A stretch of 39,390 nt of DNA from Bacteroidales bacterium (GTDB lineage Bacteria; Bacteroidota; Bacteroidia; Bacteroidales; UBA932), in NCBI GenBank assembly GCA_017548445.1, contig JAFYZZ010000095.1, forward strand, positions 1 to 39,390. The letters run 5' to 3'. The notes below the pieces were generated by a model that did not search any database, had not been told where the DNA came from, and worked only from the letters and a program-made list of their open reading frames with translations. How positions within the stretch are numbered: position 1 is the stretch's first letter; every line of letters begins with the position of its first letter. Made by a program: the position numbers and the translations under genes. Positions 23,748-34,200 of this stretch are shown here, piece by piece.

Positions 23748-25001
23748 ATGCAGCAACACATCGATTCCTACGATTTCGCCGGCAAGAAGGCGATCGTGCG
23801 CGTGGACTTCAACGTTCCCCTCAACGAGCAGTTCGAAATCACGGACGACACCCGCATCCGCCGGGCGATGCCCACCCTCAAGAAGGTTCTCGCCGGAGGC
23901 GGTTCCCTCATCATTATGTCCCACCTCGGACGTCCGAAGGGTGTGACGGACAAGTATTCCCTGCGCCACATCGTGGACCACGTGGCCGAGTGCCTCGGCG
24001 CTCCCGTCAAGTTCGCCCCCGACTGCCAGAAGGCCCAGGCGGAAGTGGCCGCCCTGAAACCGGGCGAGGCCCTGCTGCTCGAGAACCTCCGCTTCTACGC
24101 CGAGGAGGAAGGCAAGCCCCGCGGACTCGCGGAGGATGCTTCCGACGAGGAGAAGAAAGCCGCCAAGAAGGCGGTCAAGGAGAGCCAGAAGGAGTTCGTG
24201 AAGACCCTCGCCTCCTATGCCGACTGCTACATCAACGACGCTTTCGGCACGGCCCACCGCGCCCACGGCTCCACCGCCCTCATCGCCGATTACTTCCCGA
24301 ACGACAAGATGTTCGGTTACCTGATGGAAGGCGAGATCGCCGCCATCGACAACGTGCTGAAGAACGCCAAGCGGCCCTTCACCGCGATCATCGGCGGCGC
24401 CAAGGTCTCTTCCAAACTCGCCGTGCTCGAGAATATGCTCGAGAACGTGGACAACCTGATCATCGGCGGCGGTATGGGCTATACCTTCATCAAGGCCCAG
24501 GGCGGCAAGATCGGCAACTCCCTGCACGAGGACGACCTGATGCCTCAGGCCCTCGAGATCCTCGCGAAGGCGAAGGAGAAAGGCGTGAACGTGTACATCT
24601 CTGACGAGACCGTCATCGCCGACGCGTTCAGCAACGACGCCAACACGAAGTGCGTCCCGTCCAACCAGATTCCTGACGGCTGGGAGGGTATGGACGCCGG
24701 CCCCGAGCAGTTGAAGGAGTGGAAGGAGGTCATCCTCGGCTCCAAGACCATCCTGTGGAACGGTCCCGTGGGCGTGTTCGAGATGCCGAAGTTTGCCAAG
24801 GGTACGCTCGAGATCGCCGAGGACCTCGCCGAAGCCACCCAGAAGGGTGCCTACACCCTGGTGGGCGGCGGCGACTCCGTCGCGGCCGTGACCCAGATGG
24901 GCTACGCCGACAAGGTCAGCTATGTTTCGACGGGCGGCGGCGCGATGCTCGAGGCCCTCGAGGGAAAAGACCTTCCGGGCATCGCGGCTATCCGCGGATA
25001 A
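23748..25001 (+). CDS. pgk: Phosphoglycerate kinase
   Basis: The 417-residue glycolytic enzyme makes ATP from 1,3-bisphosphoglycerate in the cytoplasm. It has [10 protein letters not shown] at the N-terminus, the substrate-binding MSHLGRPKG and [11 protein letters not shown], the family hallmark [19 protein letters not shown], the hinge GGAKVSSKL, and the nucleotide-binding [17 protein letters not shown] and [10 protein letters not shown]. Full length. A Lys/Glu-rich stretch ([20 protein letters not shown]) in the N-domain is typical of Bacteroidetes Pgk. The lipoprotein gene follows with a single base between its start and the pgk stop. Confidence 0.97.
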   Translation: MQQHIDSYDFAGKKAIVRVDFNVPLNEQFEITDDTRIRRAMPTLKKVLAGGGSLIIMSHLGRPKGVTDKYSLRHIVDHVAECLGAPVKFAPDCQKAQAEVAALKPGEALLLENLRFYAEEEGKPRGLAEDASDEEKKAAKKAVKESQKEFVKTLASYADCYINDAFGTAHRAHGSTALIADYFPNDKMFGYLMEGEIAAIDNVLKNAKRPFTAIIGGAKVSSKLAVLENMLENVDNLIIGGGMGYTFIKAQGGKIGNSLHEDDLMPQALEILAKAKEKGVNVYISDETVIADAFSNDANTKCVPSNQIPDGWEGMDAGPEQLKEWKEVILGSKTILWNGPVGVFEMPKFAKGTLEIAEDLAEATQKGAYTLVGGGDSVAAVTQMGYADKVSYVSTGGGAMLEALEGKDLPGIAAIRG

Positions 25002-25002
25002 G

Positions 25003-26370
25003 ATGAAAAGGTACATCTATGCAATCAGCGCTGCCGTGGCGGCGCTGATTTTGTTGGCCGGCTGCAAGCCCAAGGCGCCGGGCGTGAAGGCCCGGGCCAT
25101 CGACTGGCAGGACGGCGACGTGGCTGCCGTGGCCTTCCTGGGCTATTACGATTCTTTCGCCGCTTTCGAGGCCGCTCCGTCCTATATACGGCTCACCAAG
25201 ACCTTCCCGCAGATCGTGGGGGCCACCAAGGTGGACACGGGCCTGGGGCGCGAGGTCTTTCTGGTAATCCCGCACGATCCGACGGCCAGCCTGGCGGTGA
25301 ACCGCGACGGCCCCGGCGTGAGCGACGCGGACCGCGAGGTCCTATACCGCAGCGAGGAAGGCAGCCCCGTGCTGGTCTTCTGCAATTTCTACCGGGAGAA
25401 CTGCCAGGTCGTGTGCGTGGACGGCACCGGCCGCTCCGTGACGTTCAACCCCAGGATGGACAAGGTGGCCGGGAAAGTCCGCCTGCCGCGAGAAGGCGGC
25501 GTGCGTGACATCTCCCTGCCGCTGCCGGAGCCGATGGAAGGTTACACGAACTTCGACTACGGGACGGATTACAACGGAAAGGATCTGGGCATCCGCCTGC
25601 GCCTGGAGGCGGGACGGCCGGTGCTGACCTGTTCGCCCGCCGCGCTTTCGAGCATAGGCTGGGACGAGGATTCGTTCGTCATCGCGGCGGGCGACAACCT
25701 CTTCTCCGGCATAAACGGCGTGTGCAAGGGCGTGTTCCTGGGCACGATCGGCCAGGATTACAACCCCGTGGCCTGCGTGGTGATGGAGAACGGCGAACTC
25801 AAGATCTGCGGCGTCTTCTACGCGATGCAGCACGGCGAGCCCACGCTCAGCGACCCCCTGCCGGATTTCAAGGACGTGACCGGTCTGGAAAGCGGTGGCG
25901 GCGGCCCCTGGGAGAACGAGGACGGCGAGACGATGTACACGTACCAGACCATCTACGCGCTGGACGCCCGCGGCGGCCGTACGGAAGTTCCCTGGTTCGT
26001 CAATTCCGGCCTGTTCCTGGCCGATGACGGCGACGCCCAGGTGGAGGTGATGCTCACCCCCGACTGGCACTTCTACCTGACGCGTTACACGGCGGACGGC
26101 GATCTCAGCGAGACCTATTCCGGCTCCTTCTCCGAGACGGACCGAGGTGACGAATCCGCCAGGTTCTCCTTCCGCCAGACAGGCTACGGCCGTCTGGAGG
26201 AGGACGGCACCCTGCAGATGGAAAACCGCATCCGCACGGGGAAGTTCACGGCCCGGGAGGAAGGACTTTCCTATGCGGTGAACATCACCGGAAGCGATGC
26301 GTTCAAGTCCGGAATCCTGTTCCGCGACGAGCGGATGGTGAATATGGAAGATGACATCGAATATGATTAA
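25003..26370 (+). CDS. Lipoprotein of unknown function
   Basis: The 455-residue protein has a lipoprotein signal peptide ending in LLAGC, giving a mature N-terminal CKPKAPGVKA. The positions after Cys are not acidic, so a surface-export signal is not evident and a periplasm-facing anchor is likely. The rest is soluble, beta-rich and acidic with no motif I recognise. Clear stretches are DGDVAAVAFLGYYDSFAAFE, PSYIRLTKTFPQI and a C-terminal region from about residue 330 with TEVPWFVNSGLFLADDGDAQ. It starts one base after pgk and overlaps the next exported-protein gene by 8 bases, so those two are coupled and probably act together. Confidence 0.8.
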   Translation: MKRYIYAISAAVAALILLAGCKPKAPGVKARAIDWQDGDVAAVAFLGYYDSFAAFEAAPSYIRLTKTFPQIVGATKVDTGLGREVFLVIPHDPTASLAVNRDGPGVSDADREVLYRSEEGSPVLVFCNFYRENCQVVCVDGTGRSVTFNPRMDKVAGKVRLPREGGVRDISLPLPEPMEGYTNFDYGTDYNGKDLGIRLRLEAGRPVLTCSPAALSSIGWDEDSFVIAAGDNLFSGINGVCKGVFLGTIGQDYNPVACVVMENGELKICGVFYAMQHGEPTLSDPLPDFKDVTGLESGGGGPWENEDGETMYTYQTIYALDARGGRTEVPWFVNSGLFLADDGDAQVEVMLTPDWHFYLTRYTADGDLSETYSGSFSETDRGDESARFSFRQTGYGRLEEDGTLQMENRIRTGKFTAREEGLSYAVNITGSDAFKSGILFRDERMVNMEDDIEYD

Positions 26371-27826
26371 GAGACTGATCGTCGCCGGCCTGGCGCTGCT
26401 GGCCGGTGCTGCCGCCCTGCCGGCGCAGACCGTTTCCGGAGCCGTCGGAGGCCTGTATACCAAGGTTGCGGACCCCGATGAAGGGGAACTTGCCCGCGAA
26501 GGGCGGATCGTCGTCATCTTCGACGGCGGCGGCAAGGTCTGGTTCGAGGTCAACCTGGGCCGCGCCGACGGCCATACGGCCATCTTCTCGTCCGCCGGTT
26601 GGATTCCGGCGGACGGACGCCGTTTCAGCCATAACGTGGTGGACGACTATACTGACTATACTTTGGAGGCGGAACTGGTTTCCGACGACCGGATCGTGCT
26701 CAAGGACCATTTCAATGCCGGAGCCTCTCCTTTCGGAATGGGAATGACGCTGGGGGGAACCTATGAGCGCGAAACCAGTTTCGTCGCGGACGTGAACGGT
26801 TTCCTGTACAAGTACGTGGCCGAAGCGACGGAACTCGAACTGTGCGAAGGCGGTTTCTATTCGGGGCTCGTCCGGCTCCCCGATGCCGTCGACCTGCGGG
26901 GAGAGACGCTGCCGGTGGCCGGCATCGCCGCTGATGCCTTCCGTGGCAACAAGGCGGTGACGGACGTAATCTTCGACCAGGAAACGCAGTACGCGCGCCC
27001 GGCCGCTTTCTACGGAAGCGGCATCCGTTATGCCTGGAATTACCGGGGTTCGCTCCCGGCGTACGCCTATCCCGACGACAACTTCTACACTTTCGTGCGC
27101 CCTAACGTTCCGGAGGATCACGATTTCGCCCTGGACCGCTGGCTGCTGTTCAAGCAGAACTACGATTTCCTGCATTTCGTGAAGGACCGTTCCCGCGACG
27201 AGGACGCCCTGTGGGGCTATTCTCCCTGGCGGGCGGAGCAGATGCAGGGCGCCTATTACGAACTGCGCGTGCTGGACATCGTGCGCAAGCAGATGTTCCG
27301 CGGCTACGAGCCCCACGAAGTCGTCGCCCTGGTGGCGGATTCGTGGTTCGTGGCGCAGCACCGTTTCCCGGCATTCAGCCGCTGGAAGTATCCCGAGAAG
27401 GAGCAGTCGATGGGCGCGGCCTTCGAGAAGCAGATGGCGGACCGCTACGGCCGCAAGGTGAAGAAGTCGCACTACATCGGCAACCTGCGCGAGGAGGACG
27501 GCCGCCTGGGAATCTGCGAATTCGAGATCAAGGACGGCGAAGCGATGGTCGTGATCGCCTGGACTGTGGGCGGCCAGGTCAAGGCCACCTGGGTGAAGAC
27601 GACGGAAGTCGACCCCGAATACGGGGAGCAGAGTGTCTGGAACGTGGATGACGACGGGGACTATGGCATCCCGCAGCTCCTTTGCGTGGCCTTCGACCCC
27701 CGGGACAACGTCATCCTGTGGCTGAACCACCCAGCGCCGGAAAGTATGAACCTTTTCGGCCTGCGGCAGCAGGGCGACCAGCTTGTCCTCTTCGGCGAGG
27801 ACCAATGGTATGTCCGCGTGGATTAA
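26363..27826 (+). CDS. Exported protein of unknown function with a BspA-like LRR remnant
   Basis: The 487-residue protein has a signal peptide (MIKRLIVAGLALLAGAAALP, cut near PAQTVSG). Residues about 175-220 include LRGETLPVAGIAADAFRGNK followed by AVTDVIF, which reads like one or two degenerate LRR_5/BspA-type repeats. The C-terminal third (YEPHEVVALVADSWFVAQHR, LGICEFEIKDGEAMVVIAWT, DNVILWLNHPAPESMNLFG) is unrecognised. The ATG at 26363 is preferred because it gives a clean signal peptide and an 8-base overlap with the upstream lipoprotein gene; an ATG at 26351 adds four residues. It ends in the TTAA (27823-27826) shared with the convergent lgt gene. Confidence 0.78.
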   Translation: MIKRLIVAGLALLAGAAALPAQTVSGAVGGLYTKVADPDEGELAREGRIVVIFDGGGKVWFEVNLGRADGHTAIFSSAGWIPADGRRFSHNVVDDYTDYTLEAELVSDDRIVLKDHFNAGASPFGMGMTLGGTYERETSFVADVNGFLYKYVAEATELELCEGGFYSGLVRLPDAVDLRGETLPVAGIAADAFRGNKAVTDVIFDQETQYARPAAFYGSGIRYAWNYRGSLPAYAYPDDNFYTFVRPNVPEDHDFALDRWLLFKQNYDFLHFVKDRSRDEDALWGYSPWRAEQMQGAYYELRVLDIVRKQMFRGYEPHEVVALVADSWFVAQHRFPAFSRWKYPEKEQSMGAAFEKQMADRYGRKVKKSHYIGNLREEDGRLGICEFEIKDGEAMVVIAWTVGGQVKATWVKTTEVDPEYGEQSVWNVDDDGDYGIPQLLCVAFDPRDNVILWLNHPAPESMNLFGLRQQGDQLVLFGEDQWYVRVD

Positions 27827-28704
27827 TCGTTGAGGCTGTGCGCGTAGTGCGTCTCGGCTTTCTTGACCGGCTGCGGGTGGACTACCGCGGCCGGTATTTG
27901 TTTGCGGGAGGCGTACACGAGCAGGGCGATGCCGGCGAGGATGAAGGGGATGGAGAGGAGCTGGCCCATATCCAGCAGCATCGTCTCCTCGAACTCGACC
28001 TGCGGCTCCTTGATGAATTCGATCAGGAAACGGGAGCCGAAGCAGCCCAGCAGGAAGAAACCGAAGAAGAATCCGCGGTGCACCTTGTCCAGCTTGTTCT
28101 TGTAGATCCAGACCATGATCAGGCCCAGCAGCAGGTAGGAGAATGCCTCATAGAGCTGGGTGGGGTGCTTGGGCTCCGTCTCGCCCCGCAGGTCGAAGAT
28201 GAAGCCCCAGGGCAGGTTCGTCACGTCTCCGTAGATTTCCGAATTGAAAAGATTTCCCAGGCGGATCATACAGCCGGCGAATGCCACCGCGATGCACAGG
28301 CGGTCCATAATCCACAGGAAGTCGAAGTCGTTCTTCCTGCCGTAATGCCGGGCGAACCACCACATCGCAAGCAGCAGGGCGATGGCGCCGCCGTGGCTGG
28401 CGAGCCCGCCCTTCCAGGGCATAAAGATTTCCCAGAACCCCTGCCAGGAGCCGAAGTAATAGTCCGGTTGGTAGAAGATGCAGTGACCGAGTCGTGCGCC
28501 GACGATGGTGGCGATGAGCAGGGTGTACAGCAGCGGGTCCATCAGCTTCCTGTCCACCTTCTCCCGGGTGAAGAACCATTTGAACAGATACCAGCCGATG
28601 ACGAAGCCGGAGACGAACAGCAGGCCATACCAGCGGATTTCCAGGGAACCGATGTGAAAAAGTATGGGATTGACGTGCCAGTGCACGGAAAGCAGGATGT
28701 CCAT
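27823..28704 (-). CDS. lgt: Prolipoprotein diacylglyceryl transferase
   Basis: The 293-residue inner-membrane enzyme attaches diacylglycerol to the lipobox Cys of prolipoproteins, such as those at 25003 and 30201. It has seven membrane helices, with GGLASHGGA (essential His), the Lgt signature GCMIRLGNLFNSEIYG (essential Arg and Asn/Glu), KHPTQLYEA and SRFLIEFIKEPQ. The C-terminal extension (about 25 residues, Lys/Pro/His-rich) is outside the family core. The ATG at 28702-28704 lies 17 bases after its -7 box. The only Met codon in the window preceded by C (28114-28117) is in this gene. Confidence 0.96.
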   Translation of the reverse strand: MDILLSVHWHVNPILFHIGSLEIRWYGLLFVSGFVIGWYLFKWFFTREKVDRKLMDPLLYTLLIATIVGARLGHCIFYQPDYYFGSWQGFWEIFMPWKGGLASHGGAIALLLAMWWFARHYGRKNDFDFLWIMDRLCIAVAFAGCMIRLGNLFNSEIYGDVTNLPWGFIFDLRGETEPKHPTQLYEAFSYLLLGLIMVWIYKNKLDKVHRGFFFGFFLLGCFGSRFLIEFIKEPQVEFEETMLLDMGQLLSIPFILAGIALLVYASRKQIPAAVVHPQPVKKAETHYAHSLND

Positions 28705-28721
28705 ATAATGATAAATTTTGG

Positions 28722-28729
28722 CAAAGATA
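28722..28729 (-). promoter_or_regulatory. -7 box of lgt
   Basis: TATCTTTG on the minus strand. With the flanking base it forms a 9-base inverted repeat with the TolC-gene box (GCAAAGATA at 28721-28729, TATCTTTGC at 28744-28752). Confidence 0.55.
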
Positions 28730-28743
28730 GCACAAAATTTGCA

Positions 28744-28751
28744 TATCTTTG
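28744..28751 (+). promoter_or_regulatory. -7 box of the RND efflux operon
   Basis: TATCTTTG, 14 bases before the ATG at 28766. It would drive the four-gene efflux operon to 34638. It is 14 bases from the opposing lgt box. Confidence 0.55.
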
Positions 28752-28765
28752 CGCGCGAAATTGTT

Positions 28766-30208
28766 ATGAAAAAGTTATTATCGTTAGTAGTTTCCGGTCT
28801 CCTTCCCTTGCTGGCATCCGCCCAGGCCGCCGTGGATGCGGCGGCCGTCCCGGAAGACGCCCCGACGGTGCTGACGCTGGAGGACGCGTTGCGCGTCGCG
28901 CTCAGCGAAAACGTGTCCGTGCAGGTCGCGGACAAGGAGGTGGAACGCGCCGGATACGCCCGCAAGGGCAGTTACGCTTCGCTTTTCCCGCAGGTCAGCG
29001 GGTCCGGGTCCTATCAGCGGACCATCAAGAAGCAGGTGATGTATATGGATTTCGACCTCGGCGGGCTGGGCGGGGGTTCTTCCGAAGAAGGTTCCTCTCC
29101 GTCCAACAACGGCGGGGGTTTCGAGGTCGGCCGCTGGAACACCTGGTCGGCGGGCGTCAACGCCAATATGCCGCTGGTCAACGCCCAGGTCTGGGAGAGC
29201 ATCCGCGTTTCCGCGCAGGACGTGGAGCTGGCCGTCGAGAAAGCGCGCAGCTCGCGCCTGGAGACGGTGAACCAGGTCAAGCAGGCCTACTTCGGCTGCC
29301 TGCTCGCCAAGGAGGCTTTCGAGGTTTACAAGTCGGCCTACGAGAACGCGCTGGCCAACTATGAGCAGATCGAGCGCCGATACAATGTGCAGCGCGCCTC
29401 CGAACTGGACCTGACGCGCGCCAAGACCACCCTTTCCAACGCCATCCCGAACGTCTATGACGCCGAGAGTTCCGTCATCCTGGCCCTGTGGCGCCTGAAG
29501 GCGGTGATGGGCGTGGACCTGGACGAGAACGTCGACGTGGCGGGCTCCCTCGGCGACTATGCCGGTCATATGCTATACGACCTCTACGAGAGCGGGGAGC
29601 TGTCGCTCGAGAACAACAGCACCCTGCGCCAGCTCGCCATCCAGGCCGAGCAGCTCGCCGGCGCCGTCCGGATGCAGCAGTACGCCTTCCTGCCCTCGCT
29701 TTCGCTGTCGTTCAACTACAGCATCAACGCGATGACGAACGACTTCAACTTCAGCGAGTACCGCTGGTCCCCCTACTCCTTCGTGGGGCTGAGCCTGTCG
29801 GTGCCCATCTTCTCCGGCGGGCAGCGGCTCAACGTCCTGCGCCAGAGCCGCGTGCAGGCACAGGAGCTGGATCTTCAGCGCGCCGACACCGAGCGCCAGC
29901 TGAAGATCGCCATCCGCCAGTATCTCAACCAGATGGAAACGGCGATGAAGAGCCACGCCTCCGCCCTCAGCGCCGCCGAAACGGCGCAGAAGGCCTACGA
30001 CATCGCGGCCAAGTCCTACGAGGTGGGCCGTAGCACCCTGACCGACCTGGGCGACGCGCAGCTGGCGCTGACGCAGGCCCGTCTGGGCGTATCGCAGTCC
30101 GTCTACAACTTCGTCATAGCCAAAGCGGGCCTTGAGAATACGCTCGGAGCCGATTTCATCGATGGCACGGGCAATGTCCAACTGAATAAAACGTACGACA
30201 ATGAATAG
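28766..30208 (+). CDS. TolC-family outer-membrane efflux protein
   Basis: The 480-residue protein has a signal peptide (MKKLLSLVVSGLLPLLASAQ) and two homologous TolC-type coiled-coil halves: TLEDALRVALSENVSVQVAD at the first and SLENNSTLRQLAIQAEQLAG at the second, with the conserved VPIFSGGQR before the second long helix and YEVGRSTLTDLGDAQLALTQ near the end. It forms the outer-membrane channel of a tripartite pump with the two genes that follow. A short acidic/Gly-Ser-rich insert (GGLGGGSSEEGSSPSNNGGG) sits in the first extracellular region. It overlaps the adaptor gene by 8 bases. Confidence 0.93.
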   Translation: MKKLLSLVVSGLLPLLASAQAAVDAAAVPEDAPTVLTLEDALRVALSENVSVQVADKEVERAGYARKGSYASLFPQVSGSGSYQRTIKKQVMYMDFDLGGLGGGSSEEGSSPSNNGGGFEVGRWNTWSAGVNANMPLVNAQVWESIRVSAQDVELAVEKARSSRLETVNQVKQAYFGCLLAKEAFEVYKSAYENALANYEQIERRYNVQRASELDLTRAKTTLSNAIPNVYDAESSVILALWRLKAVMGVDLDENVDVAGSLGDYAGHMLYDLYESGELSLENNSTLRQLAIQAEQLAGAVRMQQYAFLPSLSLSFNYSINAMTNDFNFSEYRWSPYSFVGLSLSVPIFSGGQRLNVLRQSRVQAQELDLQRADTERQLKIAIRQYLNQMETAMKSHASALSAAETAQKAYDIAAKSYEVGRSTLTDLGDAQLALTQARLGVSQSVYNFVIAKAGLENTLGADFIDGTGNVQLNKTYDNE

Positions 30209-31247
30209 GATATCTGCAATGGGACTTGCCCTGTGTGCGCTGGCGCTTGCCGCCTGCGGCCGGGGGCAGAACGCTTCGGCGCCCGCCGGTCCGGGGCCGA
30301 TGGGCCCGATGGGAATGGAAGACCGCACGCCGGTCGTCTCGGTAGCCACCGCCACCAGGCAGAAAGTGGCCCAGGACGCCGTCTATTCCGCGACCGTCCA
30401 GGCCAACGTGGTCAACAACATCGCCCCGCAGACCTCGGGGCGCATCGTGAAACTCAACGTCGAGGTGGGCGATTTCGTCTCTTCCGGACAAGTGCTCGCA
30501 GAAATGGACCGCCTGCAGATGGAACAGGCCGAACTGCGCCTGCGCAACGACAAGACCGAACTGGACCGCGTGAAGCAGCTGCTGGACCAGGGCGGCGTGG
30601 CGCCGTCCGACTACGAAGCGCTGGAACTGGCCTACAACGTATCCAAGAGCAGCTACGACAACCTGGTGCAGAACACCGTCCTGCGCGCCCCCGTGGGCGG
30701 CGTGGTGTCGGCCCGCAACTACGACCGCGGCGACCTGTATACGATGGGCCAGCCCATCTACACGGTCCAGCAGATCACCCCGGTGAAGCTGCTGGTGCCC
30801 ATCTCCGAGACGGAATACACCAAGGTCAAGCGCGGCGACCAGGTCAGCCTGACCGCCGACGCCCTGCCCGGCCGCACCTTCACCGGCACCGTCGTGCGCC
30901 TGTATCCCACGATGGACGCCGTATCGCATACCTTCAACGCGGAGGTCCGCGTGCCCAACACGAAGCGTGAACTCCGGCCGGGGATGTATGCCCGCGTGAC
31001 GGTGGACTTCGGCGCCAACGAGAACATCGTGATCCCGGACGCCGCCGTCCTCAAGCAGCAGGGCTCCGGCCAGCGCACCGTTTTCATCCTGGAACCGGAC
31101 GACACCGTTTCGATCCGGATGGTGGAAGTCGGACGCCATTTCGGTACCAGCTACGAGATCCTTTCCGGACTGGAAGAAGGCGAGCAGGTGCTGACGGGCG
31201 GCCACGCCACCCTCAAGTCCGGCGATAAAGTGGAGGTCAAGCGATGA
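30201..31247 (+). CDS. RND efflux periplasmic adaptor lipoprotein
   Basis: The 348-residue membrane-fusion protein has a lipobox (ALALAACG, Cys at about 20), then the lipoyl halves VVNNIAPQTSGRIVKLNVEV and NTVLRAPVGGVVSARNYDRG around an alpha-hairpin, a beta-barrel (KRGDQVSLTADALPGRTFTG) and a C-terminal membrane-proximal domain. It links the RND pump to the TolC-type channel in the periplasm. Gly/Pro/Met-rich residues (GPGPMGPMGM) follow the signal. The ATG overlaps the TolC stop by 8 bases, and its own stop overlaps the RND gene by ATGA. Confidence 0.94.
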   Translation: MNRISAMGLALCALALAACGRGQNASAPAGPGPMGPMGMEDRTPVVSVATATRQKVAQDAVYSATVQANVVNNIAPQTSGRIVKLNVEVGDFVSSGQVLAEMDRLQMEQAELRLRNDKTELDRVKQLLDQGGVAPSDYEALELAYNVSKSSYDNLVQNTVLRAPVGGVVSARNYDRGDLYTMGQPIYTVQQITPVKLLVPISETEYTKVKRGDQVSLTADALPGRTFTGTVVRLYPTMDAVSHTFNAEVRVPNTKRELRPGMYARVTVDFGANENIVIPDAAVLKQQGSGQRTVFILEPDDTVSIRMVEVGRHFGTSYEILSGLEEGEQVLTGGHATLKSGDKVEVKR

Positions 31248-34200
31248 GCATTTACCGTTCCGCGGTCGAGCATCCCGTGACGACCGCCCTGATCTTCATC
31301 GCCCTCGCTATCCTGGGTGTGTTCTCCCTGAGCCGGACGTCCATCGCCCAGTTCCCGGAGATCGACTCCAACACGATTATGGTGATGTCTTCCTATCAGG
31401 GCGCCAACGCACAGGATATCGAGACCAACCTCACCAAGGTCCTGGAGAACGCCCTGAACGGCGTGGAGGACCTCAAGGAGCTGAACTCACAGTCCAAGGA
31501 GAACATCTCCCTGCTGACCCTGACCTTCAACTACGGCGTCGACATCGAGGCTGCGACGAACAGCGTCCGGGACAAGCTGGATATGGTCAATGCGATGCTC
31601 CCGGACGGCGTTTCGAACCCCGTCATCTTCAAGTTCAGCGCCTCCGATATGCCGATTATGATGCTCTCCGCCACGGCGGAGGAGAGCCTCGCGGGCCTGG
31701 ACAAGATCCTGGACGACAAGCTGTCCACCCCGCTGGCCCGTGTCACCGGCGTGGGCACGGTGTCCGTGAGCGGCGCGCCCAGCCGTGAGATCCAGGTCTA
31801 TTGCGACCCTTCCCGGCTTCAGGCTTACGGGTTGAGCATCAGCACGATAGCTGCCGTTATCTCGGCGGAAAACCGCAACCTTCCTTCCGGTAACATCGAC
31901 ATCGGCTCCGAGACCTACACCCTGCGCGTGCAGAAGGAGTTCTCCGACCCGTCCGAACTGCTGGACATCGTCGTGGGCGCCGTGAACGGCAAGGCCGTCT
32001 ATCTGCGCGACGTCGCCACCGTCAGCGACGGACAGCAGGAGCGCGAGCAGGAATCCTATACCAACGGCCGGCGCGCGGCCCGCATCATCATCCAGAAGCA
32101 GAGCGACGCCAATACGGTGAACGTCATCAAGGGCGTCAAGAAGCAGCTCGCCCAGATCCAGGAGACGCTGCCCTCCGACGTCAAGGTCACGACCATCGTG
32201 GACGGCTCCCGCGAGATCATCAACACGATACGGACCCTGATCGAGACCATCATCATCACCTTCCTGGTGGTGATGCTCGTGGTCTTCCTCTTCCTCGGGA
32301 ACTGGAAATCCACCTTCATCATCGTCCTGTCCATCCCGCTGGCCCTGCTGGCCTCGCTGATGTACCTCTATGCCACCGGCAACACGCTGAACATCATCTC
32401 GATGTCCGCGCTCGCCATCGCCATCGGTATGGTCGTGGACGACGCCATCGTGGTGCTGGAGAACGTGTCCACGCACATCGCCCGCGGCGAAAAGCCCAAG
32501 GAAGCGGCCGTGCACGGTACGGGCGAGGTGGGCATCTCGGTCATCGCCTCCACGCTCACGATGCTCTGCGTGTTCCTGCCGCTGACGATGATCAACGGTA
32601 TGGCCGGCATTATGTTCCGCCAGCTGGGCTGGATCGTCTCGATCATTATGATCGTGTCCACCACCGCGGCCCTGACCTTCGTCCCGATGCTCTGCTCCCG
32701 CTGGCTGAAACGGGAAACGCATCACGGGAAGCTCTACAATGCCGTCTTCATTCCCATCAACAAGGGAATCGACAAGATCTCCCGCGGCTACGCCCACGTC
32801 ATCCACTGGGCCACCAAGCGCCGCCGGCTGGTCATCCTGTCCTTCGCCGCCGTGTTCGTGCTTTCGCTGGTCCTGCTCCTGCCGGGCCTGAAGACCGAAT
32901 ACTTCCCGCGCGGCGATTCCGAGCGCCTCACGGTGACGATCAACCTGCCGATGGGCACGGCGCAGGACGTCACCCGCGACCTCTACGAGCGCATCTACGC
33001 CGACATCACGGCGGCCGTCCCGGAGATCGAGACGATCAACGCCACCTTCGGCCAGGCCGACACGGACAATACCTTTGCGAGTATGCAGAGCAACGGCACG
33101 CATATCCTTTCGCTGAACATCAACATCGGCACCTCGAGCACGCGGAAGCGCTCCTCGGCGGAGATTTCCGACGTGCTGCGCGGCATCTGCGCCAGCTATC
33201 CGGAAATCCGCCGCGCGATGGTCTCCGAAGGTATGATGGGCCCGGGCGGCGCCACGACCGTGGAGGTGGAGGTGTACGGCTACGATTTCGCCGAAACGGA
33301 CCGCGTGGCGCAGGAACTGATGCAGCAGATGAAGAAGGAGTCGTCCTTCACCCAGGTCACCCTCAGCCGCGAGGAGTACACGCCGGAGCTCCGGATGGAC
33401 TTCGACCGGACCAAGCTCGCGCTGAACGGGCTCAACTCCACCACGGCAGCTTCCGCCTTCAGCGCCGCGATGAGCGGCACCGTAGCCTCGCTCTACCGTG
33501 AGGACGGCGAGGAATACAATATCCGCGTGCGCTATGCGCCGCAGTTCCGCTCCAGCGTCGAGGATATGGAAAACATCATCGTGACCACGCCTGCGGGCGC
33601 TTCCGTCAAGATGAAGGAGCTCGGTACCGTGGTCGAGGGCCTCGTGCCGCCGACCATCGAGCGCAAGGACCGTTCGCGTCTGATCACCGTCACCGGCATC
33701 GTGGCGAAGGGGGCCGCCCTGAGCGACGCAGTAGCGAGCTGCAACCGCATCATCGGCGGGATGGAAATCCCGACCGGACTGTCCACGGTCATTGCCGGCG
33801 ACTACGAGGACCAGCAGGAAATGTTCGGGCAGATGCTCCTGCTGATCATCCTGATGATCCTGCTCGTGTATATGGTGATGGCTTCGCAGTTCGAGAGCCT
33901 GATGGCCCCGTTCGTGATTATGTTCAGCGTGCCGTTCGCCCTGGTGGGCGTGCTGCTCGGCCTTAGGATCAACGGCCTTGCGCTCGGCGTGATGTCCATC
34001 ATCGGCGTCATCATCCTGATCGGCATCGTGGTGAAGAACGGTATCGTGCTCATCGACTACACGATCCTGTGCCGCGAGCGCGGGATGAACATACGCGACG
34101 CCTCCACGACGGCGGCCAAGAGCCGCCTGCGGCCGATCCTGATGACCACGCTCACCACCGTGCTGGGTATGCTCCCGATGGCGGTGGGCACCGGCGAAGG

